Of a stretch of DNA of 64,000 nucleotides, positions 11,574 through 21,931 are shown in pieces. Source of the DNA: Blepharisma stoltei. Its lineage: Eukaryota; Ciliophora; Heterotrichea; Heterotrichida; Blepharismidae. Made by a program: the position numbers and the translations under genes. Location of the stretch: contig CAJZBQ010000015.1 of NCBI GenBank assembly GCA_914767885.1, forward strand, positions 744,001-808,000, in the 5' to 3' direction. The stretch's first letter is position 1, and each line of letters begins with the position of its first letter. A model generated the notes under the pieces. The model ran no database searches, was not told where the DNA came from, and worked only from the letters and a program-made list of their open reading frames with translations.

Positions 11574-12818
11574 TTATTTTTGAGCAAAGAACTTGCCGAG
11601 ATTTAAAGCTTTCATGCCTTGAGAGAGCAGAGATTCAGTCACAACAGGCTCTGGAAGATGCCAAGCAATTTCACTTGTAGCTGTTTTTATGGAAGCTCCA
11701 CCATCAACACAAATAATTTCTCCATTTACATATACCTTTTCGGCTAATTTTTTTAATTTTTTTTTAAAAAAATAATTTCTTCTATTTAATAATGACAATT
11801 AAAAATGACAAGGATAGGACTCAGTCCTATATCCGAGCTCAGTGAGAGAAGTCCACGATTTCTTGAGAGTCTTGGCTAAAAAACGGGTCTGCAGTGAGTC
11901 TGGTGTAGATCAGAGAGATCCTAAGGGGCTTAGGGATAAAGCAGGTCGACGGTTAGTCCAGCCTACCGTTATCGAGAGCTGTGGTCCAAGCTGAGGTGAA
12001 TTTGAAGATTTATCTTAAATGAAAACTATTTAATGATCCCAAGAATACGATGACTGTTCACTAAGCAGCCACACAATGGAATCTGCTATATTTTTCGCTG
12101 TATTTATTGTTTTCATTGGTGTTTCCGAACCTGCCGCTTTCATTAAATTATCATTCTGCGCCTGCGTGATTCTCTGTTCTACCTGATGCATTCTCAACGA
12201 AGTATCCGTTATCCCAGGTGCGACTCCATTAACCCTAATCCCAAACCCTCCTAATTCTAATGCTGCACACTGAGTCAAGCTATCCAAGCATGCTTTAGAC
12301 ACACTAAAAATGGTCTGTTTAGGTCTAGGCACAGGCGAGGCTGACACATTGACTATAGACCCACCAGTAAATTTCATAAAAGGAATAAGCATAGAAATAA
12401 TCTGCATCGGAGCTCGCAAATTTATATTCATGACCATGTCCCATTCTTGTAAAGTGGTTTCGCTAAAATCTTTGCTTTCGATTATCCCTGCACAGTTTAC
12501 GACACCGTCAATTTTTCCTTGGTTGTCCATTACAATGCGGCTTATGACTGATTTTATTTCGTTTGGACGTTCTAAGTCACAGGCATGGACTGTTAATGTG
12601 CCTTTTTTCTTAGGAATTTGGTCGAGCTGATCAAGGAGCTGGGTTCGTCGACCGATTAAAATTAGATTGGCACCTGATTTGAGGAGAATTTTAGCAGCTT
12701 CTCTTCCTATCCCGCTTGAGCCTCCTGTGAGGATTATGGTTTTTCCTTGGAGGTCTGGGTATTTTAGATCAAGACAGTCAGTTGTCTTTTTTTGAGCCAG
12801 ATTTAAAGAAGCTTCCAT
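11574..12818 (-). CDS. Short-chain dehydrogenase/reductase (SDR)
   Basis: Join 12048-12818 and 11574-11732, minus strand (310 codons). Classical SDR landmarks are in order: cofactor motif TGGSSGIGR near residue 32, the adenine-binding DLERP region, NCAG (NAG variant) near 110, catalytic Ser in NVSASP, the expected Tyr-x3-Lys position where the sequence reads FSVSK, the substrate loop PGITDTSLR, and the C-terminal NGEIICVDGG. The catalytic Tyr of YxxxK is replaced by Phe (IFSVSKACLD), so activity may be altered. A 315-bp IES lies just before VNGEIICVDGG. Cofactor is probably NADP(H), from the GGSSGIGR-x10+ GRR pattern. Substrate unknown. Confidence 0.88.
11733..12047. other. IES, 315 bp, with GC-rich core
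   Basis: Joins SEQSSY to VNGEIICVDGG in frame. Positions ~11800-12005 are GC-rich and contain CTATATCCGAGCTC, similar to the hallmark of the GC-rich retroposons. No long target duplication was found, only TA. Confidence 0.85.
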
Positions 12819-12902
12819 GACTTTAAATAAATATTCTCAATTTTTAAGAAAATACTTTCAAAATACTCTGAAATAAATATTCTTATATTTCAAATTATAA
12901 TT

Positions 12903-13707
12903 ATGGAGGTGAGCAACCAGGAGTTAGATCAAATTTTAAAAAGAAGATTTGAAGAATTCAGATACATGGTCTACAAAGACATGGAAGAAGTACTAGAAAG
13001 AAAAAAGCAAGTCATGAACGAGAACCTTAACAATATGAAAAATCACCTTCATACCATCATCAATTCTAACAACCAAGAGCGCAAAGAACTAGAAAATGAG
13101 CTTTTTAGGATCAAGCAAGAAAAATCACAAGCAAACAGGTGGGCTTTTATTTTCTGCAATCGAGGGTTAGGCGATAAATCACTCCGCGAAGTGTTTGACC
13201 ATTGGAAATATTATATTTCTCTTCAGAGGAAAAAGAAAAGAAACATTAGGTACACCCACAACTTTTATAAACGTAACCTGATGAGGAAGCTTTTCCGTGA
13301 TTGGAAAAATATCACCTTTAATGGCACTTTTTCTTCTACAATATATGATTTTTTTCCTATTTTTTTTCCCAAAACTAATTTTTCCCATCATTTTCTTATA
13401 AAAACAATCCAAAAAATGTATAGAAATCGATAACACCCATCGTGAAAAATCGAACAAAAAATGCGAAGCCAGAATCCAAGCTGCTATTGAAAATGCAATT
13501 CAAGGGACAAACCAAGAATTAGCGACTTTAAGAAAATACGCAGAAGATTTAATTTTGGACTTAAAAAATGAGACTGTCGCTAAAAATAATCTAAAAGTCC
13601 TATATGAAAATGCAATTTTAAGAGGAATGACCGCCTTGCAGCAAGAAAGCGTAAATATTCAAGAAGCGAATTTGAAAATAAGGGAAGGATATCAATACTC
13701 TCAATAA
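12903..13707 (+). CDS. POC5: POC5-like centriolar protein
   Basis: Join 12903-13320 and 13421-13707 (235 codons). The N-terminal half is coiled coil (VLERKKQVMNENLNNMKNHL). It continues with LREVFDHWKYYISLQRKKKR and a second L..LFRDWK segment, the short hydrophobic/Trp repeats that bind centrin in POC5. The C-terminal block NAILRGMTALQQESVNIQ matches the conserved POC5 signature (FMRGVCALNMEAM). Human POC5 is longer; this is a compact protist form. Expected location is the centriole or basal-body lumen, with centrin. The EF-hand gene nearby is not specifically centrin. The 100-bp IES falls in the second WK repeat. Confidence 0.75.
13321..13420. other. IES, 100 bp
   Basis: AT-rich, TA-bounded; excision joins RDWKNITF to IEIDNTHREKSN in frame in the POC5-like gene. 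Confidence 0.85.
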
Positions 13708-13754
13708 TATTTAAGGCTAAAAATAATTGATTGGCTGATGTAGACTTACTAAAT

Positions 13755-14558
13755 ATGGAAAAGAGCCTTTTAGTGTTTGGAGGCAGCGGATTTGTAGGGT
13801 CAGCTATATTAAAGTACGCTGTGTCCCAAGGAATTAAATGCATGAGCATTTCGAGAAGTGGGAAACCTAGGCATCCAGAACCATGGCAGACCAATGTGGA
13901 GTATATTCATGGAGATGCTTTAGATCAAAGCTCCTATATAAATCTAATCCCGAAGGCATCAGGTGTGATACATTCTATTGGTGTCTTAATTGATTCAAGA
14001 ACTCCTCTGAATATTTCAAAAACATACCAAGGAAGCTATGAGCATATATCTATTTATTGTAAATGATGAGGGGTTTTTTATATAAAAAACAATAGAAAAT
14101 TCATAATAAATAGGTATATGAATCGAGATACAGCATTAAAAATCTGCGAACTTCTAGAAGGAAAAGACAAAACTTTTGTATTTCTCAGTGCTGAAAGAGG
14201 TATGTGGTTCTCACCAAGATATCTGCAAACAAAAAGACAAGTAGAAGACTATTTAGCCGCAAACAGAGACAAAATTCCAAGCGTGGTACTTAGGCCAGGC
14301 TTTATGTTTGACAGCCAAGACTCTACCAAAAATTTATTAGCAACAGGCATCAATATGCTGAACTGGGGAGATGGTCCTTTGAAATGGGCAGGCTTAAATT
14401 GGGTATCAGAAACCTTTGTTCCTAGCAAAAGTCAACATGTAGATTCTGTCGCTAAAGCTGCAGTTCTTTCAGCATTAGTTCCTGAATTTAGAGGGAGAAC
14501 TTTAAATGTAAGTGATATTGACGAAGTTGCACAAAAATATGAAAAATTCAATGCATAG
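13755..14558 (+). CDS. COQ11/NDUFA9-like atypical SDR, probably mitochondrial
   Basis: Join 13755-14046 and 14119-14558 (244 codons). The atypical Rossmann motif GGSGFVGSAI follows the start directly. SISRSGKPRHPEPW, VIHSIGVLID, FVFLSAERGMWFSPRYLQTK and VVLRPGFMFD align in order with yeast Coq11 (YLR290C): VSRSGKAPH, VVHSLGILL, FTYISADKG, IIVRPGFMFD. Coq11-like proteins sit in the mitochondrial coenzyme Q synthome or resemble complex I NDUFA9. No clear targeting peptide is visible before the ATG chosen. The start is only 47 bp after the POC5 stop. Confidence 0.8.
14047..14118. other. IES, 72 bp
   Basis: AT-rich, TA-bounded; excision joins GSYEH to MNRDTALKI in frame. Confidence 0.88.
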
Positions 14559-14738
14559 TAGCTGATTAATAAGTTAATAGATTTTAGGACATTTTGAGGA
14601 TTTTAAAAATCTTTATTATCAAAGACTTGGATTTAATATAATTTTCATCAATAAGATACTGCCCAGATTCAGAATTATCATTTCTTAATGTTGAGATCTT
14701 GATGAATGCTTGAATTAATAAATATTAGTGGATAAAAT

Positions 14739-15273
14739 ATGTCAAAACAAAAAGGACGTAAAGCAGAGAAGGTAGAAGAGCCAGAACAAGCCATGTTAGG
14801 TCCAAATCTGACTGGAGAAAAGATCTTTGCAGTTTGCCATCTCTTAGCGACCTTCAACGACACATTTATTCACGTTACCGATCTCTCTGGCAGAGAAACA
14901 CTTGCAAGAGTGACTGGTGGAATGATGGTTAAGGCTGACAGAGAAGAAAGTTCCCCATACGCAGCTATTTTAAACTCTATTAAATTCCAGTGTTTTTATT
15001 ATAAATATTTATTTTTGAAAAAAAATGATAGAAAGGTATATGCTCGCTGCCGTTGAAGTCTGCAATCGTCTTAAAAAACTAGGCATCAACTCCCTTCATA
15101 TTAAAATCAGAGCTAGAGGAGGCACGGAAAGCAAAACACCAGGACCTGGAGCTCAAGCAGCTTTAAGAGCTTTGGCTAGAAATGGAATGCTTATTGGAAG
15201 AATTGAGGATGTGACACCAATCCCTACAGATAGCACAAGAAGAGCTGGTGGAAGAAGAGGAAGAAGATTATAA
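14739..15273 (+). CDS. RPS14: Small-subunit ribosomal protein uS11 (RPS14)
   Basis: Join 14739-14967 and 15041-15273 (154 codons, 153 aa; family length ~151). The whole chain is conserved: [38 protein letters not shown], then [36 protein letters not shown] and the invariant C-terminus [20 protein letters not shown]. uS11 is part of the 40S platform near the mRNA exit. The 73-bp IES splits SSPYAA from MLAA, a position where any residual residue would be obvious, so this g ene calibrates the TA excision rule. The split uses GCAGC-TA-TGCTC. Confidence 0.98.
14968..15040. other. IES, 73 bp, in ribosomal protein gene
   Basis: Removing the insert and one TA gives GCA GCT ATG CTC, exactly the conserved Ala-Ala-Met-Leu of uS11. 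Retained, it would truncate an essential protein. Confidence 0.97.
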
Positions 15274-15668
15274 GCTAACAAAATCCTTATATCGAAAAAG
15301 CTTAATAAATGGTAAAATTGAGGTTTTGTTATCTCCCACATTGGTTAATGAGAAAAAAGGGTTATTGTTTTTAGATTAAAACTATGTAAAACAATTTTTT
15401 TAATAAAATCAAGTTTGTATATTTGAAATCAATATCTAAATTAATTTATAAAATCTATACTTTTGAATTTTGCCTAATATTTAATATAATTTGCTTTAGA
15501 TCTTATTATTTTTAATAACAAGCTATATTTTAAAATAGTTTCACCAAAAAATTTTCAAAAAATATGTGTTTTATGCGCGATCAAGAGGGATTTTCTAATA
15601 ATTCTCATTAATCATAAGGGAGTAAAGAATTTATATTTTTAAAAATAAAATAATTGTAAATTTTTTAT
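15274..15668. other. AT-rich intergenic region between convergent genes
   Basis: About 395 bp between the RPS14 stop and the minus-strand mitochondrial gene stop. It is very AT-rich; no gene or repeat is supported. Confidence 0.6.
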
Positions 15669-17881
15669 TTACCAATATTTTACCCTGTTCAGTCGGTATT
15701 TCTTGAAATATTCTGGTTTTCCTCCCATCCTCGACCCAGCAGAAGCTATTCTTGGTCCTTTGTCTAATTTTGCTAAAACCTTAGGAGGAAGCCAGTGCTC
15801 TCTATCATAGCTCCAATATATCTCAGGACGTATTATAGATCTCCCTAAGCTATCACTTCAAGCCCAAAATTGTTTGAGCTATTTGGCACCAAAAGTTGCC
15901 AAACCAACTCCTCAAACCGGCATTTATCAACTGGCAGAGTTTGAGCTTCAAGTAGCAGATATCTCAGGCCGATCTATACACGTCCAGGGCTATAAATAAT
16001 TTTCTTAAACATGTCGCTAACATCTAGCCTTCCACTTCCTCTATTTATCACCAAATCTTTAAGCTTATATTTCTTGTTTCCCTTTAAAATTTCTTTTTTT
16101 TCAATTTCGTACCAGTCAACTATACCAATTTCCTTATTTTTTCTTAAAATCCATTCCGAAAACTCCAATCATTTATTTTTCAAAATTTTGTTATCATGCC
16201 TAAATCAAATTAATCAGCTATACATAAGGCTCAATTTCTCTCGTTTTCCCAAGAAAGCTTAAAATTTGTAATCGATTAGGATTGAGATCTTTTTGTGTCA
16301 TATGCATTCTGACCACAGGATAGCCTCGTTCTAAAGCAGCCATATAGTTAATATCAATCCCATAGTCCTGGAAAGGGTATTTACTTGCATATAAGAACTC
16401 TTTTTCTAGCCCCAATCTCCATGTAGTCCTGTCTACATTTGGCGCCACTTCTTCATAGAAATATCTTTTGCACCATACTACAGCTTTGACTCTGTCAGGT
16501 AAAATTCCATATTTAAAGCTCAGGTCTTTTACACTCCATCCTTTATACATTAAAATGGTGTGGTGAAACAACCCACTCTCTTAACTCCTGTAACTGGCAT
16601 CCTACAGGGTGTTGGGGATCTTGAGGAAGTAGGGATGGCGTTCAGGACTTTGTGTACGGCTAGGTTTATCTTGTTTTGGTGAAGCGCAATGTCGGGTGGC
16701 CGACACAAGCTTACTCCAATGCAAAAGTTTTTGCCTCGTCCGGAGGGATCTTCCAGCAAAGCCAAATGCGTTCATTTTGGCCAATCGGGATTATTCCCCA
16801 GCTTGAAATACAAAAAGTTACACCCTGGTCTACAGATTTCTATTTTGGCTAAGAATCGGCCAGACAATTCAACCCTTTGGATTTTCAATGGCGGGAAACC
16901 TGCTGACGTACAGCACATTGACGCTATCAAGCAACTACCGGGGCACGGGTGCAAGCCCTCGTCCAAGAAGAAGCAAATTTATAAGGTCGTGACGATTGGT
17001 AAGCAAGCGAAAGAGCGTTAAATGTGGAGGTAGTCCTTCAGGAGTTGCGTCGAGCTTTTCTATAAGTTAATGTTAGCATTAGCAGTCCATCCTTCATTGT
17101 ATAGGTTATAAATAGCTTCTTTTGCTTGCGGAGACAGCCTTGCACACAAGGCAGCTTCAAATACTTCCTCTAATTCATGATCATTATCCAGCTGTGGTTC
17201 TTCTTCAAGCATATCTTCCATAGCCTTTTCATAAAGTGAGACTGAGACTGTGCTTCCTTTTAATTCTGCCTTTTTTGCTCTGTCCACTTTCATATTTTGA
17301 GAGCTTCCTGTAGACAAAGACTCTATATAATGGTTTAGACGTCTGTTGGTGTCATATTTTCCATTGTCTATTGGGTCACTGAGCTTAGCTTCTTCAAAGT
17401 AAGCGTAATTGTTCTTGTATTTTGAGTAATTATTGTATTCAGCATTCAGTGACGTGTCGTCTTTTTCTCTTACGTAGTCAAACGTGCTTTTTATGCGCAT
17501 GGCTCGGATCATACGCTTTGATTTTTCGATTTTTTCAAGATTGAGAGGGTCGAGGTCCATATTGTCATTCTTTAAATAATTTTTTATTGATTCTAAAGTA
17601 TCTTTTTCTGTTTTTAGGAATTTTGCTTGCATTTTTTCTTCTTCATTTAGGTCGATTTTTTTTCTATAGACCTTCTGCTCCTTGCTTTGCCGGTTTAAGA
17701 CTTCTTGTCTGAACTCTTCAAAGGAGTCAAATGTTTCTTTATCACCTTCTTTTTCTTTGCGGACTTTGAATACTCTGCCTTGCTTTGGGAATAATTCAGA
17801 CGCTTTTTGAGCTAAGACATGCTGTGAGATAACTTCGTCTGAAAAATATCTGAAAATAAGAGAAGCCGGCCTTCTTAGCAT
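15669..17881 (-). CDS. Putative mitochondrial protein (476 aa), possibly mitoribosomal
   Basis: Join 17100-17881, 16277-16545, 15977-16191, 15669-15833, minus strand (477 codons). The N-terminus MLRRPASLIFRYFSDE looks like a mitochondrial targeting peptide. The middle is charged and helical. A conserved-looking module AIYNLY-KGWSVKDLSFKYGIL-PDRVKAVVWCKR resembles the helix-turn-helix-like motif of mitochondrial ribosomal small-subunit/regulator proteins (Bot1/mS45 type); this is a guess from memory. Tail: GRVIRPEIYWSYDREHWLPP and SAGSRMGGKPEYFKKYRL. Three IESs interrupt it, one of them a GC-rich retroposon-like insert. The sum of exons is divisible by three and no internal stop remains. Only 8 bp separate its ATG from the divergent EF-hand gene. 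Confidence 0.78.
15834..15976. other. IES, 143 bp, with short terminal inverted repeat
   Basis: Excision joins SPGRV to IRPEIYWSY. The ends are inverted (TATAGATC on the minus strand at one end, GATCTATA at the other). Composition is less AT-rich than other short IESs. Confidence 0.8.
16192..16276. other. IES, 85 bp
   Basis: TA-bounded; excision joins KDLNP to NKILKNKWLEFSEW (Trp at TGA), shifting the frame so that the downstream exon is read correctly. Confidence 0.75.
16546..17099 (-). mobile_element. GC-rich retroposon-like IES (554 bp) in the mitochondrial gene
   Basis: TA-bounded insert; removal joins IYNLY to KGWSVKDLS in frame. The minus strand contains GGCCGATTCTTAGCC...AGGGTGTAACTT...CCCGATTGGCC, which aligns with diverged blocks of the copies at 54205-54729 and 23091-23554. 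The two borders carry an imperfect direct repeat (GAAGGATGGACTG near 17080 and AAAGGATGGAGTG near 16533 on the minus strand), consistent with an old target-site duplication. Confidence 0.75.
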
Positions 17882-17889
17882 ATTTATAA

Positions 17890-18183
17890 ATGGCCAGACA
17901 TTTACAACTTAGCCAAGAAGAGCTTGAAAGGGTAACGAAGCTGATGTCTGAGTTTTATGATCATAGAGATGACAGCAAGCTTCATGATTTGTTTAGATTA
18001 TTTGATTTAAATGGGAACGGCACTATTGAAGCGACTGAACTTCAAGCTGTTATGAGCCAAGTTTCAGGAGAAAGAATTCCAGAAGAAGAGATCAGAGATA
18101 TGATAAGAGAAGCGGATGCTAATAAAAATGGGGTGATTGAGTTTAACGAATTTATAGAGGTCATGAGACGTCATAGAGATTAA
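17890..18183 (+). CDS. Small EF-hand calcium-binding protein (97 aa)
   Basis: Uninterrupted frame. Two canonical EF-hand loops are visible: DLNGNGTIEATE (residues ~39-50) and DANKNGVIEFNE (~75-86), with acidic residues at positions 1, 3, 5 and 12. The arrangement is that of half a calmodulin or a calmodulin-like small protein. It has a divergent partner (the mitochondrial protein) only 8 bp upstream, so either promoters overlap the opposite coding region or the true start is one of the internal Met codons (LMSEFYDH). Confidence 0.88.
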   Translation: MARHLQLSQEELERVTKLMSEFYDHRDDSKLHDLFRLFDLNGNGTIEATELQAVMSQVSGERIPEEEIRDMIREADANKNGVIEFNEFIEVMRRHRD

Positions 18184-18412
18184 TCTAATAACGAACTTTA
18201 ATAGAAATTTAAATTCCTTGTAGAGAACTGAAGAAAAAAATGCCAATTGGAAGAAAAAAGCATTTTCCATTTAACTGCCCAATAGTAGGCAGTAAGTTGT
18301 ATTGGAATTGAAGAGGATTCTTTTATAGAATTAGTAAAATTTTATATTATTCATTATAATTTAAATTATTTATACTTGCATAAGTATTTTTCGTATCAAT
18401 TAATGTCATTTT

Positions 18413-19801
18413 CTATCTAAAACTTACATTTTCTTTAATCTTTTTAAGCTTTTCTGATACCAACCTATGAATTGTTTTGATAAGTCCATCAAGTTTTTTA
18501 TCAGTAATTTTAAAATTTACATCAAAATTTTTGATAAATTTTTTCCCCCAAACTTGAATATTTTCTTTAATAGTGACCATTTCTTTTAATCGAATTTTCA
18601 TCCTTGCAGTTTCTTTTGATCCTCTATACACAACAAGTGAAAGATTGTGAGTAGGATTATTATTTTCTTTTTTAGCTATACCATTATATACAAATTTCTT
18701 TTATTTTTTTTATTAAAAACACATTAATTTGATATATACAATAATTAAAAATATTTCCAGCCCATGTATTTTTTCTTCCATTTCTAAATTTTTCTGATTA
18801 TAGTCCTCAATTCTTTTATTTACATCATTCAGCCTCTCCATTAATTCTGCATAGAGCTGCTCTCTTGTTAAAAATTTTTCAATCATTTCTCCTACATCAT
18901 TTAGCCCTGCTACTCTTCGAATCCTTTGAAAAGCAAGGTCAATTCCTGTATTTTTCTCCATTTCTACTTCCATCTTTTTTTGTAAAAATGAATTTCACAT
19001 CTTATGTATTAAAAGTCCTTCTCTCATCCTTATAGCTTTTAAATTTCTGTCTTCATTAGCGGCTGCTTCAGCAATTTCCATTTGTCGGGAAATTCTTTCT
19101 TCTCGTTTTATTGAGACTTCTTTCTTTTGCTTTACATCTTTTTCTATTGCTTGGAGACGGTCGACCTTTTCACGAGTTTCACGGTTTATGTAACCTTCTA
19201 GACTTTTTAAGGCGCCTCTTGTTTGGATTCGCCCTTCTCTTGTGCGGCGCTGCTTGTCGAGTTCTTCTTTTAAAGTTTGCTGCTTTTCTCTAAGAGACTT
19301 GGCTAAACTTAAATTTCTTTTTTCTAAATGAATTTTGGTCATTTTCATGCGCTCAATCATATGCTCGCAGGCTTTTCTCGCAATAAGGGCGTCATCTTGT
19401 TGTTTTTTTATATCATTTAGCAATTTTTCCATTTTTTCTGCTTCTTCTCGCATGTTTTCAAGTTTTACGCCAGTTCTAGTTCCCATCTTGTTAACAATGT
19501 CAAGTTCATTTTGTAAGGATTCAAGATTTTTCTCATGAAAGCTGTTTCTTGCTCTTGTATAGTCATGGCGATTTCTTAATATTCCAAGCTGGGAAGAAAT
19601 TTCTCTTAATTCTTCGAATTTTGATACTTTTTCAGTTTCGTCAAAAGGCGTGACTGATCCGCTGAAAAATCGTGAAGCGTCTTGAGTTGATACCATTTGA
19701 CTGAGCCTTCTATGATTAGCTAAATTAAATTTTGTGGTTGTTTCTGATAGAAGCTCTCGTTTTCATCTTGATGTAGCTGGAGCAGATAAAAGTTGTGTCA
19801 T
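18413..19801 (-). CDS. Coiled-coil protein resembling outer dynein arm docking protein ODAD3 (CCDC151)
   Basis: Join 18752-19801 and 18413-18676, minus strand (438 codons). TGA is read as Trp in SRWKREL and HKMWNSF, which extends the gene upstream to ATG at 19801. Almost the entire chain is coiled coil. The segment AFQRIRRVAGLNDVGEMIEKFLTREQ matches the conserved AF..IK.ATGV.D..E...RFL.Q of ODAD3/CCDC151 (and related CCDC63/ODAD1) proteins. These dock outer dynein arms on ciliary doublets, fitting the ciliary content of the window. A 75-bp IES separates GLEI from AKKENNNP. Family assignment good, exact ortholog less so. Confidence 0.75.
18677..18751. other. IES, 75 bp
   Basis: AT-rich, TA-bounded; excision joins IHGLEI to AKKENNNPTHN in frame in the ODAD3-like gene. 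Confidence 0.82.
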
Positions 19802-20279
19802 CTTATTTAAATATTGAATTATGAATTATCAATTTTATATATATTAATAAAAAAAAGCTGATATTATTATACTGGCTATTAAAAATTATTTAGGGCTTAT
19901 TTATAAGCAGTGGACTTCGAGTATCATTTATTATAAGACAGCTTGTATACTCATAGAAAAGTGCTTTAATTGGGCACTCTAAAATAATGTAAAATAAAAA
20001 TTGCTTAAAATGTGAAGTATATATAAGATAGCCTACCATCAATGCCAAAGCAAACATAATGATAAGTTTAAATGAAAAATGGAAAGGGGGCTAAGATATT
20101 TTCTTATAAATTAAGTTCAAATAATAGAAATATTATGTATAGCTTTACAATTTTTTTGAAATCTTAATAGCTATGAACGATTAATATCAAAAGATCTTAT
20201 GCATCTTCGTATGGCATTTAAGAAACACTAAAACTTATTTAACAAAATAAATTCACATTACAGGAGCATGCTACTTTGA
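19802..20279. other. AT-rich intergenic region
   Basis: About 480 bp between the 5' end of the ODAD3-like gene and the 3' end of the next minus-strand gene. No gene, repeat or element is supported. Confidence 0.6.
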
Positions 20280-21908
20280 TTAAGGACTATAGGGACTATT
20301 TATCAAAGTTTGATATCTTCTAGGGTTTCTTATAGATAATGATTTTGTATTTGTTGGAAAAATTTCACTATCTGAAAGTTCAGTTTCCGCAGGGTTTTTA
20401 TGGAAAACTGATCTAACAATACCATACGTCCACACCCCACCAATATAGTCATTCAAAATGTCAAAATAAATAAGTTCAGCAACTTTTGCAAATATCATTT
20501 TCTTGTCTCTTATAAAAATTTCTTTTTGTATGTTAATTGGCAATGTTTTTCTTACATCATCAATCTTCATCATTACGACTTCTTCTTCTATTAATTCTTC
20601 TAGCCAATCCAAATTTAAAAAATCATTTAATACTTCATCATATACAATAACCACAATTTTTTGGTTTTGATTTATTTCTTCTTTTATTGACTGCTTGACG
20701 TAGCTATCAATACGAAATGAATCTAACATAAATTCTTCAGTAAAATATGCTAATAAATCTAAAGCTTTCGATTGGCAGGTAGAAAGCAGCAATTCTTCCA
20801 TTGCTTCTGTAATAATTAAATTTCTTATATCCACGTATTCAGAATTAATTACTTCAACCTGTGCTTCTTTTGCGACAAGAGGGGTTATTTCACTAAGAAC
20901 GCCTGTGATTATTTCATTCAAAATATTATTGGAATATAATGATAAGCTTGCATTAACTATTTCGTTGCAACTTTCCTTAATAAATATTCCAATATTTATA
21001 TCCACTTCTCTTTCTATCATTCTCCTCACATATTCTTCAGAAAATTCTTTCACATCTATTTCAATATAATTTTCTGGAGTTACTGAAATATTTAATTTTT
21101 CTGTGAATAAAGTTTCATATATTTCGTCTTCTTCATCCTCAATTTGTTTTGCTGATCGTAAATATTCAACAGTTTCTTCTATTTCAGTTTTAAAAATATT
21201 TTTTGGAGATATAAGAGACTTTAAAAAATTATCAGCAGCTTTGACTCGGGATTGAAGAGAAAAAGCTATGGGGACACTATAGGAGTTTCTTCTATGAGTT
21301 TTTTTCTTTTGAGAAAATGAATAAGTAGTGGAAAATGAAAAGGAATTTTCTGGCATTAAATTCACAAATAAAGGGTCATTATCTTGAAAATCAAAATATT
21401 TTGACATATTTGAGAATTTTAGATAATTTGTGTCACTTGCGATTTTTTCTAAATAATTTATATTTTTTCACACAAAATCCGCTGAATTTTCTCCAAAGCT
21501 TTCTTTTCATATCAAAATGTTTTCTATAGTATCAAGAGTCACATTTCTAATATCTTTAATCAGTTTTGTGCATTCCCATTTTTCCGCTTCATTTGTTGAC
21601 TCATATAATTTTGAATCTTCCTCAGTAAGCCTTTCTAATAAAAGTTCTCTTCTTTCAATCGTAGCTAAAAGTTCTATAATTATTGCTTCTTCTTTTTCAA
21701 TACTATCTATTTCTTTCGCAATTTTTAAAGCCTGCTCATTTTTACTTAACGAACCAATTTTCTTCCAAAATAATTTTTGGTGGCATTGAGGTATCTCATA
21801 AGTTTTCCATGCTTTATTTAATTCTTTTTCTAGAATTCCCATTTCTTCAGCTGTGATATCATGCTTTCTTTTCCTACAACTGTTTTTCTTCTTGACTTTT
21901 ATTACCAT
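20280..21908 (-). CDS. Hypothetical acidic/helical protein (542 aa)
   Basis: One frame from ATG at 21908 to TAG at 20280 when two TGA codons are read as Trp (NILIWKESFG and DFVWKNINY), joining what look like two genes under the standard code. The N-terminus is very basic (VKKKNSCRKRKH), followed by coiled coil (IEKEEAIIIELLATIERREL). The C-terminal half alternates acidic helices (EEYVRRMIEREVDI, NQKIVVIVYDEVLNDFLNLD) with no known domain. It diverges from the coiled-coil gene at 21932 with 23 bp between starts. Function unknown; possibly ciliate-specific. Confidence 0.8.
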
Positions 21909-21931
21909 GCAACTTTATTATTTAAAGCTAA

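Noticed and set aside
16689-17021. 110-codon plus-strand frame
   Set aside because: It lies entirely within the insert that interrupts the mitochondrial gene and is not conserved in related inserts.
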